A model generated the notes under the pieces. That model was not told the DNA's origin. It did no database searches and was given only the letters and a program-made list of their open reading frames with translations. Positions 1 through 8,408 of a DNA stretch of 64,000 nt are shown here, piece after piece (position 1 is the first letter of the stretch; the number at the start of each line of letters is the position of its first letter). The translations under genes and the position numbers were made by a program. This DNA comes from Deltaproteobacteria bacterium (GTDB lineage: Bacteria > UBA10199 > JACPAL01 > JACOUP01): NCBI GenBank assembly GCA_016177765.1, contig JACOUP010000008.1, forward strand, positions 377,021 through 441,020, in the 5' to 3' direction.

Positions 1-1177
1 TTTTTCCTTGAGTGAGCTGTTCCGATTTCCCGGTCTCGAGGTCAATCGTATGGAGATCTTCAAAATAGGAATACCGCTTCACCAGCCCCTGACTCGAAAA
101 GACAACCCTCCGGCCTGACGGCTCAAAACGAAATCCGGAGGCGCTCTTTTTTAACACCACCCTCTTTTTTTCCCCCGTTGCCAAAACGAGACTCTGGATG
201 GAGGGGGCCCGATGGACCGACTCCTCCAGGTAAATAAGGCTCTGACCATCCGGAGAGGGGGAGGGATGGAGATAACTGTCTTTCCCGGTGACAACCGGTT
301 CCCCTTCTCGCAGACCCTCGGCCTCCAGGATTTTTTTCTGGTCGGCATACTTCTTCTCCAATTCTGCCTTCCATTCTCGCCAAAGGGTGCGGAACGTCTT
401 GCCGTACGCACGCCAGGCCTTGTTGCTGAGACCAAAAAAGAGGGGGGAGGCGCCGTACTTGTGGGAGAATTTGATTAATTTATCTTTCCCCTGTTTGTCG
501 GAAAGGAACTGCCAGAATTTCACCCCATAGAGGTATCCCGCCAGGTACCCGGGCCAGTCATACTGGGTCCCGGCCATCTGGTCGAGGTTCAGGAACTTCC
601 CGTGGAGGGTGTCGGTCCGGAGAAGCATCTCGGAAAAACTGGCCCGCCCCCGCCCCGCCCCGGTCATCTCGGTCTCAAAAAAAGAGGCGATCCCTTCGGC
701 AACCCAGGTGGGAGTCAGACCGTTGGGCGCAATCATCTTGCCGAAGAGAAACTTCAACCCCTTCATCGGGGCCCCAACATCGTTCAGGTGCAGGATATGG
801 GTGTACTCGTGAAAGACGAGCTCCTTCAGCCAGTCGTCATAATACCCCAGCGCCGTCTCCGGCGAAGGGGGAACCACCCGAAGGAGGATGCTGTTATAAG
901 GGAGGACCGTGGCAAAGCCGTTGGCCTGGTCATGATTGTCCACGATGACAACCTGCGTTTTCCCCCAGGGATAGACCCCAAAGATCGCTCCCAACTGTTG
1001 ATACGCCTCTTCCAATAAAGAGGCCGCCCTTTGGGAGAGAGCCTCCTCCCCTTCATGAAAATGGATGGCAAAGTGGTCCGTCTTCAGGGTGGACCAACGG
1101 AGAGAAGGATCAAACGTCGCTCCATAAAGGAGTGTGGGAAGAATTATAAAAAAGAGACAAAGGAGGTTCTTCCGCAT
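1..1177 (-). CDS. Secreted gluzincin-type metallopeptidase with probable TolB-like propeller, partial
   Basis: The reading frame starts at the ATG ending at 1177 and stays open to the window edge, giving about 392 residues of a longer protein. The first 20 residues (MRKNLLCLFFIILPTLLYGA) look like a signal peptide. Around residues 123-127 there is HEYTH, the zinc-binding HExxH motif, followed some 45 residues later by EGIASFFETE, which can supply the third ligand. This order is typical of peptidase MA-like domains. From about residue 310 the segments YLHPSPSPDGQSLIYLEES and FEPSGRRVVFSSQG resemble PD40/TolB propeller blades. The protein is probably periplasmic or exported. It diverges from thrC across about 90 bp. 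The family call is by motif only; the substrate is unknown. Confidence 0.75.
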   Translation of the reverse strand, partial: MRKNLLCLFFIILPTLLYGATFDPSLRWSTLKTDHFAIHFHEGEEALSQRAASLLEEAYQQLGAIFGVYPWGKTQVVIVDNHDQANGFATVLPYNSILLRVVPPSPETALGYYDDWLKELVFHEYTHILHLNDVGAPMKGLKFLFGKMIAPNGLTPTWVAEGIASFFETEMTGAGRGRASFSEMLLRTDTLHGKFLNLDQMAGTQYDWPGYLAGYLYGVKFWQFLSDKQGKDKLIKFSHKYGASPLFFGLSNKAWRAYGKTFRTLWREWKAELEKKYADQKKILEAEGLREGEPVVTGKDSYLHPSPSPDGQSLIYLEESVHRAPSIQSLVLATGEKKRVVLKKSASGFRFEPSGRRVVFSSQGLVKRYSYFEDLHTIDLETGKSEQLTQGK

Positions 1178-1265
1178 GGTCGGACCCTTCCTCTATCGCA
1201 TATTTTTTGAAGAAAATACAGCCTTTACAAAAGAGGCCTCTTGTCAGTAGTCTGTTAGGCCTTCC

Positions 1266-2495
1266 ATGAGCTTCACGAAGGGTCTCAAATGTCGCGAGTG
1301 CCACACGGAATACCCCAAAGAACCGATCCATGTGTGTGAGTACTGCTTTGGTCCCCTGGAAGTTTCCTACAACTACGACGCCATCCGGAAAGAGTTGACC
1401 CGGAAGGTCATCGAAGGACGCGAACAGAACATGTGGCGGTACCGGGAACTCCTGCCAATTGACGGGGAGCCGACGGTCGGCCGGCAGGTCGGTTTTACCC
1501 CCTTGATCAAGGCCCCCAATCTGGCCCGGGCCCTCAAGATGAGAGCGGTTTATATCAAAAATGATGCCGTCAACTTCCCCACCCTCTCCTTTAAAGACAG
1601 GGTGGTCTCTGTGGCCCTCTCCAAGGCCAAGGAGTTTAATTACAAAACGGTCGCCTGCGCCTCCACCGGAAATCTGGCCAATTCCGTCGCCGCCAACGCT
1701 GCCGCCGCCTGCCTTGCCAGCTACATCTTTATCCCCCATGACCTGGAACAGGGGAAAATCCTGGGAACGATGATCTACGGAACCCATCTGATCGGCATCA
1801 AGGGGACCTATGATGAGGTCAACCGGCTCTGCAGTGAAATCGGTGCCAAATACCACTGGGCCTTTGTCAATATCAACATCCGTCCCTATTACGCAGAGGG
1901 GTCGAAAACCCTTGCCTATGAACTGATGGAACAGCTCGGCTGGAAGGTGCCGGACAACATCGTTGTCCCGATGGCCGGAGGTTCCCTCATCACCAAGATT
2001 TGGAAGGCGATCCATGAATTTCACAATCTTGGTTTCACGCCAGACACCCCTACCCGGGTCTTCGGGGCCCAGGCGAGCGGTTGCGCCCCGATCACTACCG
2101 CGGTCAAGGAGGGGGCAACCCTCTTCAAACCGGTCCGGCCGAATACAATCTGCAAGTCACTCGCGATCGGCAACCCAGCCGATGGTTTCTACGCCATGCA
2201 GGCGATGCGGGATTCCGGCGGCTGGGGAGAAGATGTGACCGATGAGGAAATTGTCGCCTCGATGAAACTGCTCGCCGAAACCGAAGGGGTTTTTGCCGAA
2301 ACGGCGGGAGGGGTTACCTTGGGGGTTGCCCAAAAACTGATCCGCCAGGGACGGATCAAAAAGGAGGAGTCGCTGGCCCTCTGCATCACCGGCAACGGTC
2401 TCAAGACCCAGGAGGCGGTGGCTGGGAAAATAGGGAAACCGTACCTGATCGGCCCGACGATTGACGAATTTGACCGGCTCTACAAACAGCTTTAA
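1266..2495 (+). CDS. thrC: Threonine synthase
   Basis: A 409-residue PLP enzyme that converts O-phosphohomoserine to threonine. The N-terminus has a zinc-ribbon-like set of cysteines (C9, C12, C24, C27) found in many threonine synthases. The PLP lysine is K110 in FPTLSFKDRVV, followed by the substrate-binding STGNLANSVA segment. It is the first gene of a tight operon with a NIL protein, a CysM-like enzyme, a JAMM protease, a ThiS-like carrier, a radical SAM protein and an SLC13 transporter. A perfect 12-bp palindrome, AAGAGGCCTCTT, lies at 1231-1242 just upstream and could be a regulatory site. Because of its sulfur-metabolism neighbours, a side role in homoserine-derived sulfur chemistry is possible but not shown. 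Confidence 0.9.
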   Translation: MSFTKGLKCRECHTEYPKEPIHVCEYCFGPLEVSYNYDAIRKELTRKVIEGREQNMWRYRELLPIDGEPTVGRQVGFTPLIKAPNLARALKMRAVYIKNDAVNFPTLSFKDRVVSVALSKAKEFNYKTVACASTGNLANSVAANAAAACLASYIFIPHDLEQGKILGTMIYGTHLIGIKGTYDEVNRLCSEIGAKYHWAFVNINIRPYYAEGSKTLAYELMEQLGWKVPDNIVVPMAGGSLITKIWKAIHEFHNLGFTPDTPTRVFGAQASGCAPITTAVKEGATLFKPVRPNTICKSLAIGNPADGFYAMQAMRDSGGWGEDVTDEEIVASMKLLAETEGVFAETAGGVTLGVAQKLIRQGRIKKEESLALCITGNGLKTQEAVAGKIGKPYLIGPTIDEFDRLYKQL

Positions 2496-2513
2496 ACAAG
2501 GAGGGAGTGGGCT

Positions 2514-2771
2514 ATGAAAACAAAAAAAACGGTTCGACGGAAGGTTTACCTGACCTTCCCGGCCTCCCAGACGAAGGAGGCGATCATCTGCGACATGTAC
2601 GACCATTACAAGGTCCGGTTCAATATCCGGTCCGCCTCGGTTTCCGAGAAGATCGGCCTGATGGCGGTGGAGATGGAAGGACCTGAGGAAAAGATCCAGA
2701 AGGCCTTCGCCTATTTTAAAAAACGGGGACTCAAGGTGGAACCGATCGAGATGACAGTGGTGGAGTCTTAA
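2514..2771 (+). CDS. Small NIL-domain protein
   Basis: An 85-residue protein made up almost entirely of one NIL domain, the small ferredoxin-like fold named after its NIL motif and found at the C-terminus of methionine ABC transporter ATPases. The region VRFNIRSASVSEKIGLMAVEMEG matches the characteristic strand-helix-strand pattern. In transporters the NIL domain binds methionine as a regulatory ligand. A free-standing copy inside a threonine/cysteine operon may act as an amino-acid sensor or small-molecule binding partner, which is inference. It follows thrC by 18 bp with a good GGAGGGAG ribosome site and precedes the CysM-like gene by 5 bp. Confidence 0.75.
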   Translation: MKTKKTVRRKVYLTFPASQTKEAIICDMYDHYKVRFNIRSASVSEKIGLMAVEMEGPEEKIQKAFAYFKKRGLKVEPIEMTVVES

Positions 2772-2776
2772 CTTCC

Positions 2777-3682
2777 ATGATGAAGCTTGAATCGATCACA
2801 GAACGTGTCGGGGGGACACCCCTTGTTCGGATCCGAAAGTTGGGGCAGGGCATCAAGGCGGTCCGTGAAGGAAAGGTGAAAATTTTCGCCAAGGTGGAAT
2901 ATTTCAATCCGGGCGGTTCTGTCAAGGACCGCCCTGCCTTGAAGATGTTGCGGGAGGGGATCCGCAGAGGACTCCTGACCCGGGACAAAACAATTATCGA
3001 TGCCACCTCCGGCAATACCGGCATCGCCTACGCCTGGATCGGAGCGGCCCTCGGCTACAAAGCAGAATTGGTCATGCCTGAGAATGTCAGCCGGCAACGG
3101 AGGGAGATGGTTACCGCCTGCGGCGCGAAGATCACCTACTCCTCCCCGATGGAAGGTTCCGACGGGGCGATCCGTTTGGCCAAAAAAATCTACACGGAAC
3201 ACAAAAGGGACTATTTCATGCCGGATCAGTACAACAATCCGGTCAATCCCCAGGCCCACTATGAAACCACCGGTGTTGAGATCTGGGAAGAGACGGAAGG
3301 AGGGGTAACGCACTTTGTCGCCGGCATCGGAACCAGCGGTACGATCATGGGGACGGGACGACGCCTCAAGGACTACAATAAAAAAGTAAAAATATTCGCC
3401 GTGGAACCGGATCATGCCCTGCATGGGCTGGAGGGGCTCAAACATATGGAATCGGCGATCGTCCCCGGCATCTACAAGGAAAAGGAGCTGGATGGAAAGT
3501 TTCTCTTGCCGACGGAACCTGCTTATGAACTCTGCCTGCAATTGGCCAAAGAAGAAGGGCTTGTCGTCGGTCATTCCTCAGGGGCGGCAATGCTGGGGGC
3601 CTTGAAGATTGCCGAGACCCTCAAGGAGGGGCAGATCGTCACCCTTTTCCCGGATCATGGCAGCCGGTATTTGGGGGAATGA
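2777..3682 (+). CDS. cysM: Cysteine synthase family protein, CysM-like
   Basis: A 301-residue fold-type II PLP enzyme of the cysteine synthase / cystathionine beta-synthase family. The PLP lysine is K50 in NPGGSVKDRPA, the TSGNTGIAYAW loop binds the substrate carboxylate, and GIGTSGTIMGTGRRLK binds the PLP phosphate. In Mycobacterium tuberculosis a CysM uses O-phosphoserine and a CysO thiocarboxylate sulfur carrier, and the genes are clustered with a JAMM protease. The same trio occurs here in the order cysM, JAMM, ThiS-like, which supports a sulfur-carrier-dependent cysteine route. Free-sulfide use or cystathionine synthesis cannot be excluded. The start is ATGATG; either codon may be used. 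Confidence 0.85.
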   Translation: MMKLESITERVGGTPLVRIRKLGQGIKAVREGKVKIFAKVEYFNPGGSVKDRPALKMLREGIRRGLLTRDKTIIDATSGNTGIAYAWIGAALGYKAELVMPENVSRQRREMVTACGAKITYSSPMEGSDGAIRLAKKIYTEHKRDYFMPDQYNNPVNPQAHYETTGVEIWEETEGGVTHFVAGIGTSGTIMGTGRRLKDYNKKVKIFAVEPDHALHGLEGLKHMESAIVPGIYKEKELDGKFLLPTEPAYELCLQLAKEEGLVVGHSSGAAMLGALKIAETLKEGQIVTLFPDHGSRYLGE

Positions 3683-3683
3683 T

Positions 3684-4136
3684 ATGTTGACTATCCCCCA
3701 TCCTGTTTGGAACCAAATCATCCGTCATGCCGAACAAGGATATCCCAATGAGACCTGCGGCCTGCTGGTTGGTTCCAAAAATGAGAAGACCGCGAGCCAC
3801 TACTATCCTTGCCGCAATATTTACGATGAAATGCATGCCCGGCACCCGGAAACCTACCCCCGGACCGCCAGGACCGCCTACCTCATGGATCCGGCCCAAC
3901 AGCAAAAAATCTTTGACGGTGCTACCGCACAGGAGTTAGAGATCAAGGGGATCATGCACTCGCATACCGATCATGAGGCCTATTTTTCGGAGGAAGACAG
4001 CCTCGTCGCCGCCCCGTGGGGGGAACCGATGATTCCGGGAGTGAGTTATATTGTTGTTTCCGTCTCAAAAGGGAAGTTCCAGGAGATGAAAGAGTATTGT
4101 TGGGATGAGTCAAAGAAACTATTTGTCCAAAATTAA
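3684..4136 (+). CDS. mec: JAMM (Mec/HcyD-like) metalloprotease
   Basis: A 150-residue Mov34/JAMM-family zinc protease. The catalytic glutamate lies in NETCGLLVG (E23). The JAMM signature is complete: H92 and H94 in MHSHTDHEAYFSEED, with S102 and D105. Homologues such as Mec of M. tuberculosis hydrolyse the cysteine adduct from a sulfur carrier, and HcyD of Wolinella trims residues after Gly-Gly to activate the carrier. The next gene encodes exactly such a carrier with a three-residue tail beyond GG. The start ATG at 3684 follows the cysM stop by one base, implying translational coupling; an upstream in-frame extension overlaps cysM and is unlikely. Start and function are well supported. Confidence 0.88.
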   Translation: MLTIPHPVWNQIIRHAEQGYPNETCGLLVGSKNEKTASHYYPCRNIYDEMHARHPETYPRTARTAYLMDPAQQQKIFDGATAQELEIKGIMHSHTDHEAYFSEEDSLVAAPWGEPMIPGVSYIVVSVSKGKFQEMKEYCWDESKKLFVQN

Positions 4137-4151
4137 AAGGAGGATTCTATC

Positions 4152-4436
4152 ATGGGTATCAAGGTTCGAGTCCCTACACCGTTGCAAAAGCTGACCGGCA
4201 ATAAAGGAGAGGTTTTGGCCAAAGGAACGAGTGTCAAGGAAGTATTGGCCGATCTTGACCGGCAGTTTCCCGGAATCCAGGAAAGACTCTATGACGAAAA
4301 AGGGACGCTTCGTCGGTTCATCAACTTTTATGTGAACAACGAAGATGTCCGCTTCCTGAAGGGAGAAACGACACCGGTCAAGGAGGGGGATGAGGTCTCC
4401 ATCATCCCGGCCATTGCCGGCGGCCAGGCCCGATGA
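4152..4436 (+). CDS. ThiS/MoaD-like sulfur carrier protein with C-terminal extension
   Basis: A 94-residue beta-grasp protein of the ThiS/MoaD/CysO group. It ends in AIAGGQAR, so the functional Gly-Gly (G90-G91) is masked by a Q-A-R tail. Mature carriers must end in Gly-Gly to be adenylated and thiocarboxylated. Tail removal fits the JAMM protease encoded 15 bp upstream, as described for HcyS/HcyD and related systems. An adenylating ThiF/MoeB-type enzyme is not in this window and would have to come from elsewhere. The stop overlaps the start of the radical SAM gene (ATGA), linking the two translationally. CysO-like function in cysteine synthesis is the best guess; a molybdopterin role is less likely from context. 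Confidence 0.85.
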   Translation: MGIKVRVPTPLQKLTGNKGEVLAKGTSVKEVLADLDRQFPGIQERLYDEKGTLRRFINFYVNNEDVRFLKGETTPVKEGDEVSIIPAIAGGQAR

Positions 4437-5578
4437 ATCCAGCGGTCCTGAAGTTGGAGTTGATGGCCTATGGGATCCGGCCGGGTGAGGGTCTTTTCCA
4501 GCCGCTGGCAAACCCTTTCGGTCTGGTGCATCTCACCCTTCCCGAAAAACTGGCGGTCAGCATCCACCTCCAGGAGAGATCCCCCTACTCCCTCCACAAC
4601 AGGAATAACCGCTTCTTTCTCGAAAAAAATGGGGAGACCATTCCGGTGCAGTGGACCCCTCCCCTCAAGGCGTATGAGAAAAAAACCTCTTCCGGTCTTG
4701 CCATCAAGGAAATCCTCACAGTCCACGGAGGGTTGATTGCCGTCCACCCCAAAGGGCCCTGCCGATTTGGCTTGAGCGGCCTCTCCTGCCGCTACTGCGG
4801 TTCGACCAAGGCCCTCAATGAACACCCTCCCTTCACCAAGAAAGACCTTGTCGAGGCGATTGAAATGGTGCTTGAGGAAAAACGGTGCGATTTTGTGAAC
4901 CTCTCTTCGGGACGTGTCACCTCAGACGACGGTGGTGTCGAATGGCTCACCCCCTGGGTTGTCGAACTGCGGAAACATCTCCACATCCTCATCTCCCTCG
5001 ACCTGGCCCTCCCCCGCTCCCTCGAATGGATCGACAAAACCTATGCCATTGGCGTGGATGCCCTTTACTACGACCTGGATTTTTTCAATCCGGATGAGAC
5101 CCGGCCGGCCACCTTCCAGGAACAGAGGGACCTTCACTGGAAGGCACTCGAGCAGGCCGCCAAAATCTTCCCTGCAGGGGCGGTTCTCTCCCACCTGGTG
5201 ATCGGATTCGAACCGTTGGAAGAGACTCAAAAGAGGATCGACCTCCTGATCGGCAAAGGGGTTGTGCCGATCCTTGTCTACTTCCCCCCCCTTGACGGAA
5301 GCCCGCTCTCCTCCCGGTGGAAAATCACCCCGCAGGAGATTCAAGGACTCTACGCCCGCCTCTTCGAAAAACTGACCCAAACCGGTCTGAACCCCCACTG
5401 GGTTCAGCAGAGAGATGTCATCCTAACGCCGCTGGAAGGGCGTTTTCTCTCAGATCAACCGGCCCGTTATCCCCTGGCGCTCCAGAATTTTTACGAGACC
5501 TCGCTCGGAAGGATTGTCACGCTGGGGCTGGCCAGTCTCCGGAGGCACTTGAGGGTCCGGGAGGTCCCGGCCCCATGA
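4433..5578 (+). CDS. Radical SAM-like protein with CX8CX2C motif
   Basis: A 381-residue protein. Residues 1-95 form a poorly recognisable N-terminal region, followed by GPCRFGLSGLSCRYCGS. Its cysteines C110, C119 and C122 give CX8CX2C instead of the usual radical SAM CX3CX2C. Further along, NLSSGRVTSDDGG and DALYYDLDFFNPDETR resemble the TIM-barrel strands of radical SAM enzymes, and HLVIGFEPLEETQKRIDLL resembles the late barrel region. An enzyme using a [4Fe-4S] cluster and SAM is therefore likely, although the substrate is unknown. Four-base overlaps with both the sulfur carrier and the SLC13 gene tie it to the sulfur operon. The motif spacing is the odd feature and could define a separate subfamily. 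Confidence 0.7.
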   Translation: MNPAVLKLELMAYGIRPGEGLFQPLANPFGLVHLTLPEKLAVSIHLQERSPYSLHNRNNRFFLEKNGETIPVQWTPPLKAYEKKTSSGLAIKEILTVHGGLIAVHPKGPCRFGLSGLSCRYCGSTKALNEHPPFTKKDLVEAIEMVLEEKRCDFVNLSSGRVTSDDGGVEWLTPWVVELRKHLHILISLDLALPRSLEWIDKTYAIGVDALYYDLDFFNPDETRPATFQEQRDLHWKALEQAAKIFPAGAVLSHLVIGFEPLEETQKRIDLLIGKGVVPILVYFPPLDGSPLSSRWKITPQEIQGLYARLFEKLTQTGLNPHWVQQRDVILTPLEGRFLSDQPARYPLALQNFYETSLGRIVTLGLASLRRHLRVREVPAP

Positions 5579-7002
5579 AGGTCAAGATCGATACGCGCCC
5601 ACTCCCGGTCGTCATCGCCTCCCGCTGGTGGCGTTTCCCGGTCTATCTCCTCCTCGGGTATGGCCTGTACCATTTTTATCAATCCCCTCCCCCCGAAGGA
5701 CTTTCGCTCGAGGGGTTCCGGGCGCTGGTGGTCTTTCTGGCCTGTCTTGTCCTCTGGGTCTTTCACCTCCTCCCGCTCCCGATCACCGGCCTTTTTTCCC
5801 TGATCGCCCCGGTCCTGATGGGGGTGATGCCGGCGAAACAGGCCTTTAGTTTTTTCGGTTCGGAGCCTGTCTTTTTTATCCTGGGCGTTTTCATCCTCGC
5901 GGCGGCTTTGCTGAAATCAGGGCTCTCGACCCGGATCGCCCTCCTCCTTCTCCGGAGCGCCGGTCACTCCCCCAAAAGACTCCTCCTGCAAATCATGGCG
6001 GCGTCAGCCCTCCTCTCCTTTGTGATGAGCGAGCACGCGGTGGCGGCAATGATGTTTCCCCTGATCCTCGTCATCACCCGGACACTCCAGTTCATCCCCT
6101 ACGGTGGCTCCTACGGGAGACTCCTCTTTCTGGCGATGGCCTGGGGGTGCATCATCGGCGGAATTGCCACGATGCTCGGAGGGGGACGCGTCCCGCTGGC
6201 GGTCGGGATGCTACAGGAAGCGGGACAGGAGACCATCACCTTCCTCCAATGGACCTCGGCGGTCCTTCCGGTCGTCCTGATCACCTTTCTTGCCGGGTAT
6301 CTTGTCTTGACCCGTTTTTATACTATTGATGTTGATTCCGTGGCCAACGCCGATGACTTGATCACCACCAAGCTCCGCGAATGCGGCCGTCCGCTTCTGG
6401 AGGAGAAATTCCTGGCGCTTCTCGTGGTCGGGGCGATCGTCGGATGGACCCTCTGGGGGAACCGGTTTGGGATGGCCACGATTTCAATCCTGGTGGTTGT
6501 CCTCCTCTTCATGTTCCGGGTGGTGGAGTGGAAAGACCTGGAGGAAAATGTGGATTGGGGAATTATCCTGATGTACGGCGGCGCCATCGGCCTCAGTACA
6601 ATCTTGAACTCAACCGGCGCCGGTCTCTGGCTGGTCAAAACCCAGGTCCTTCCGCACCTCGGCTCCCCATGGCTTCTGGTCTCCCTCCTTTCACTCGTCT
6701 CTCTCCTCTTGACGGAGGCGTTGAGCAATTCGGCTGTGGTGGCGATTCTTGTGCCGCTGGGGCTCTCGATCGCCCCCACCGTCGGGATCGACCCAAAGAT
6801 CATTGTTTACACCGTCGCCTCGGCCGCCGGACTCGGCTATGCCCTCCCGATCAGCACCCCGGCTATGGCACTCGCCTTTTCCGGCGGGTATTTCCGGATC
6901 AAGGATATTGTCCTCCCCGCCCTCTTGATGGATCTGATCTCCTGGCTCGCCCTGATGGCGACCGCCCGCCTCTGGTGGCCGCTTCTGGGGATCAGAATCT
7001 GA
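5575..7002 (+). CDS. SLC13/DASS-family anion transporter
   Basis: A 475-residue integral membrane protein with about 11-12 hydrophobic segments, of the divalent anion:sodium symporter family that carries sulfate, dicarboxylates or related anions. Typical features are the hydrophobic start VVFLACLVLWVFHLLPLPITGLFSLIAPVLMGVM and the late segment LTEALSNSAVVAILVPLGLSIA, which resembles the second SNT/SNS-type signature. The start is set at ATG 5575, overlapping the previous stop by four bases; a longer in-frame reading back to 5317 runs through the radical SAM gene and is not used. Its place in a sulfur operon suggests sulfate or thiosulfate uptake, which is inference. The stop codon falls in a palindromic direct repeat. 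Confidence 0.85.
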   Translation: MKVKIDTRPLPVVIASRWWRFPVYLLLGYGLYHFYQSPPPEGLSLEGFRALVVFLACLVLWVFHLLPLPITGLFSLIAPVLMGVMPAKQAFSFFGSEPVFFILGVFILAAALLKSGLSTRIALLLLRSAGHSPKRLLLQIMAASALLSFVMSEHAVAAMMFPLILVITRTLQFIPYGGSYGRLLFLAMAWGCIIGGIATMLGGGRVPLAVGMLQEAGQETITFLQWTSAVLPVVLITFLAGYLVLTRFYTIDVDSVANADDLITTKLRECGRPLLEEKFLALLVVGAIVGWTLWGNRFGMATISILVVVLLFMFRVVEWKDLEENVDWGIILMYGGAIGLSTILNSTGAGLWLVKTQVLPHLGSPWLLVSLLSLVSLLLTEALSNSAVVAILVPLGLSIAPTVGIDPKIIVYTVASAAGLGYALPISTPAMALAFSGGYFRIKDIVLPALLMDLISWLALMATARLWWPLLGIRI

Positions 7003-7028
7003 CAAGTCAGAATCTGACTTGAATTTTT
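6992..7028 (+). repeat. Tandem palindromic repeat with terminator-like end
   Basis: TCAGAATCTGAC occurs twice, at 6992-7003 and 7007-7018, with a 15-bp period. The second copy with its flanks forms CAAGTCAGA-A-TCTGACTTG (7003-7021), followed by AATTTTT. The first copy contains the stop codon of the SLC13 gene. The structure could act as a weak intrinsic terminator or attenuator before the MFS gene. The 15-bp period matches the other repeat family in this window. Confidence 0.6.
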
Positions 7029-7052
7029 CGGAGAGACCGATTAGAAGGCCCC

Positions 7053-8408
7053 ATGCTTCTGGAAGAGATCTATCACGCCCTCGCGACACAACCTCCGGCC
7101 CCGCGCATCACCGACTCCGAGGAGATCAAGAAAAAATACAAATACTGGCGGCGGCGGGTCATGTATTCGCTCTTTGTCGGCTACGCCCTGTTTTACTTCT
7201 GCCGCAAGAACATCTCGATCGCCCTCCCCGCGCTGTCGTCCGATCTCGGGTACAGCAACACGCAACTGGGGATCCTGGGCTCTCTCCTTTATGTGACCTA
7301 CGGTATCGGCAGTTTTGTGAACGGAATCATCGCCGACCGGGCAAACCCCCGTTATTTTATGGCGGTCGGTCTTTTCCTCTCCGCGCTGATGAACATCTTT
7401 TTCGGGATGAGTTCGGCCCTCTGGGCCCTCGCCATCTTCTGGGGGATCAATGGTTATGTCCAGGCGATGGGGTTCCCCCCCTGTGCCCGACTGCTTGCCA
7501 ACTGGTACAGCGTCTCGGAGCGCGGTTTCACCTGGAGTATCTGGCATATCTCCCACCAGGTCGGTGGGGCGGTCATTGCGATCCTGGCCGGTTATTTAAT
7601 TCAACACTACGGCTGGCGTTCCAGTTTCTACGTCCCGGCCGCTCTCTGTATCGTCACCGGTTTTTTTCTCTGGAACCGGCTCCGTGACACCCCCCCGTCG
7701 ATGGGGCTTCCGAATATTGCGGAGTTTCGTAACGACATTGAGCTGAACAAGGATGGCACGGAGGTGACCGACGAACCGGAGACGGTCCGTCAGATCCTTT
7801 TCCACCGGGTGCTCAACAACCATTACATCTGGATGATCGGTCTGATGAATATGTTCCTCTACATCGTCCGGTTCGGTGCCTTCGACTGGGCGACCAAGTT
7901 CCTCGTGGAGCAAAAGGGGAGCCAGATCGCCAAGGCCGGGATCGTGGTGAGCCTTCTTGAGATTGCCGGGATCGCCGGTCCGATCATCGGTGGTCTTATC
8001 TCCGACCGATGGACCAAAGGGCGCCGTGGTCCGATCTGTTGCGTCGGTTTTATTTTTTCGGTCATCGGACTGGTGATTTTCTACGTCAACCCGGCCGGCC
8101 GGCCGGTGGTCGATGGTATCGCCATCGCGATGATCGGTTTTTGGATCTACATCCCGCAGTTCCTGCAGGGGGTCTTTGCCGCTGACTTTGCCTCGCGCAA
8201 GGCCGCTTCCTCGGCAATCGGACTCACCCGTATTTTCGGCTATGCCGGGGCGAGCCTTTCCGGCGTCGGGACCGGCTGGTTTTTGGATCACTACGGCTGG
8301 GCTGGGGGATTTGGCTACTGGATTGGGGCCGGTTGCGCCGCCGCGCTGATTGCCGGTCTCCTCTGGAACGCAACACCGACGACCCATCGACATAAAAATA
8401 ACAAGTAG
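7053..8408 (+). CDS. MFS transporter, organophosphate:phosphate antiporter type
   Basis: A 451-residue, 12-helix major facilitator of the OPA subfamily (GlpT/UhpT/UhpC-like). The segment YALFYFCRKNISIALPALSSDLGYSNTQLGILGSLLYVTYGIGSFVNG is very close to the family pattern for the first two helices, and RGFTWSIWHISHQVGGAV and FGYWIGAGCAAALI also fit. Such proteins exchange glycerol-3-phosphate or hexose phosphates for inorganic phosphate across the inner membrane; UhpC relatives are sensors. The exact substrate cannot be read from the sequence. The gene lies 50 bp after the SLC13 gene and may be co-transcribed. Its stop TAG is part of a GTAGGGGC palindrome shared with the convergent gene. Confidence 0.85.
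   Translation: MLLEEIYHALATQPPAPRITDSEEIKKKYKYWRRRVMYSLFVGYALFYFCRKNISIALPALSSDLGYSNTQLGILGSLLYVTYGIGSFVNGIIADRANPRYFMAVGLFLSALMNIFFGMSSALWALAIFWGINGYVQAMGFPPCARLLANWYSVSERGFTWSIWHISHQVGGAVIAILAGYLIQHYGWRSSFYVPAALCIVTGFFLWNRLRDTPPSMGLPNIAEFRNDIELNKDGTEVTDEPETVRQILFHRVLNNHYIWMIGLMNMFLYIVRFGAFDWATKFLVEQKGSQIAKAGIVVSLLEIAGIAGPIIGGLISDRWTKGRRGPICCVGFIFSVIGLVIFYVNPAGRPVVDGIAIAMIGFWIYIPQFLQGVFAADFASRKAASSAIGLTRIFGYAGASLSGVGTGWFLDHYGWAGGFGYWIGAGCAAALIAGLLWNATPTTHRHKNNK

Noticed and set aside
1110-2024. 304-codon minus-strand open frame opposite thrC
   Set aside because: Antisense shadow; thrC has intact PLP and zinc-finger motifs, and the peptidase gene covers the upstream part on the minus strand.
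4152-5578. Thiamine or molybdopterin biosynthesis cluster
   Set aside because: ThiS/MoaD-like and radical SAM genes could suggest this, but no ThiG, MoaE or other partners occur, while CysM and JAMM neighbours point to cysteine synthesis.
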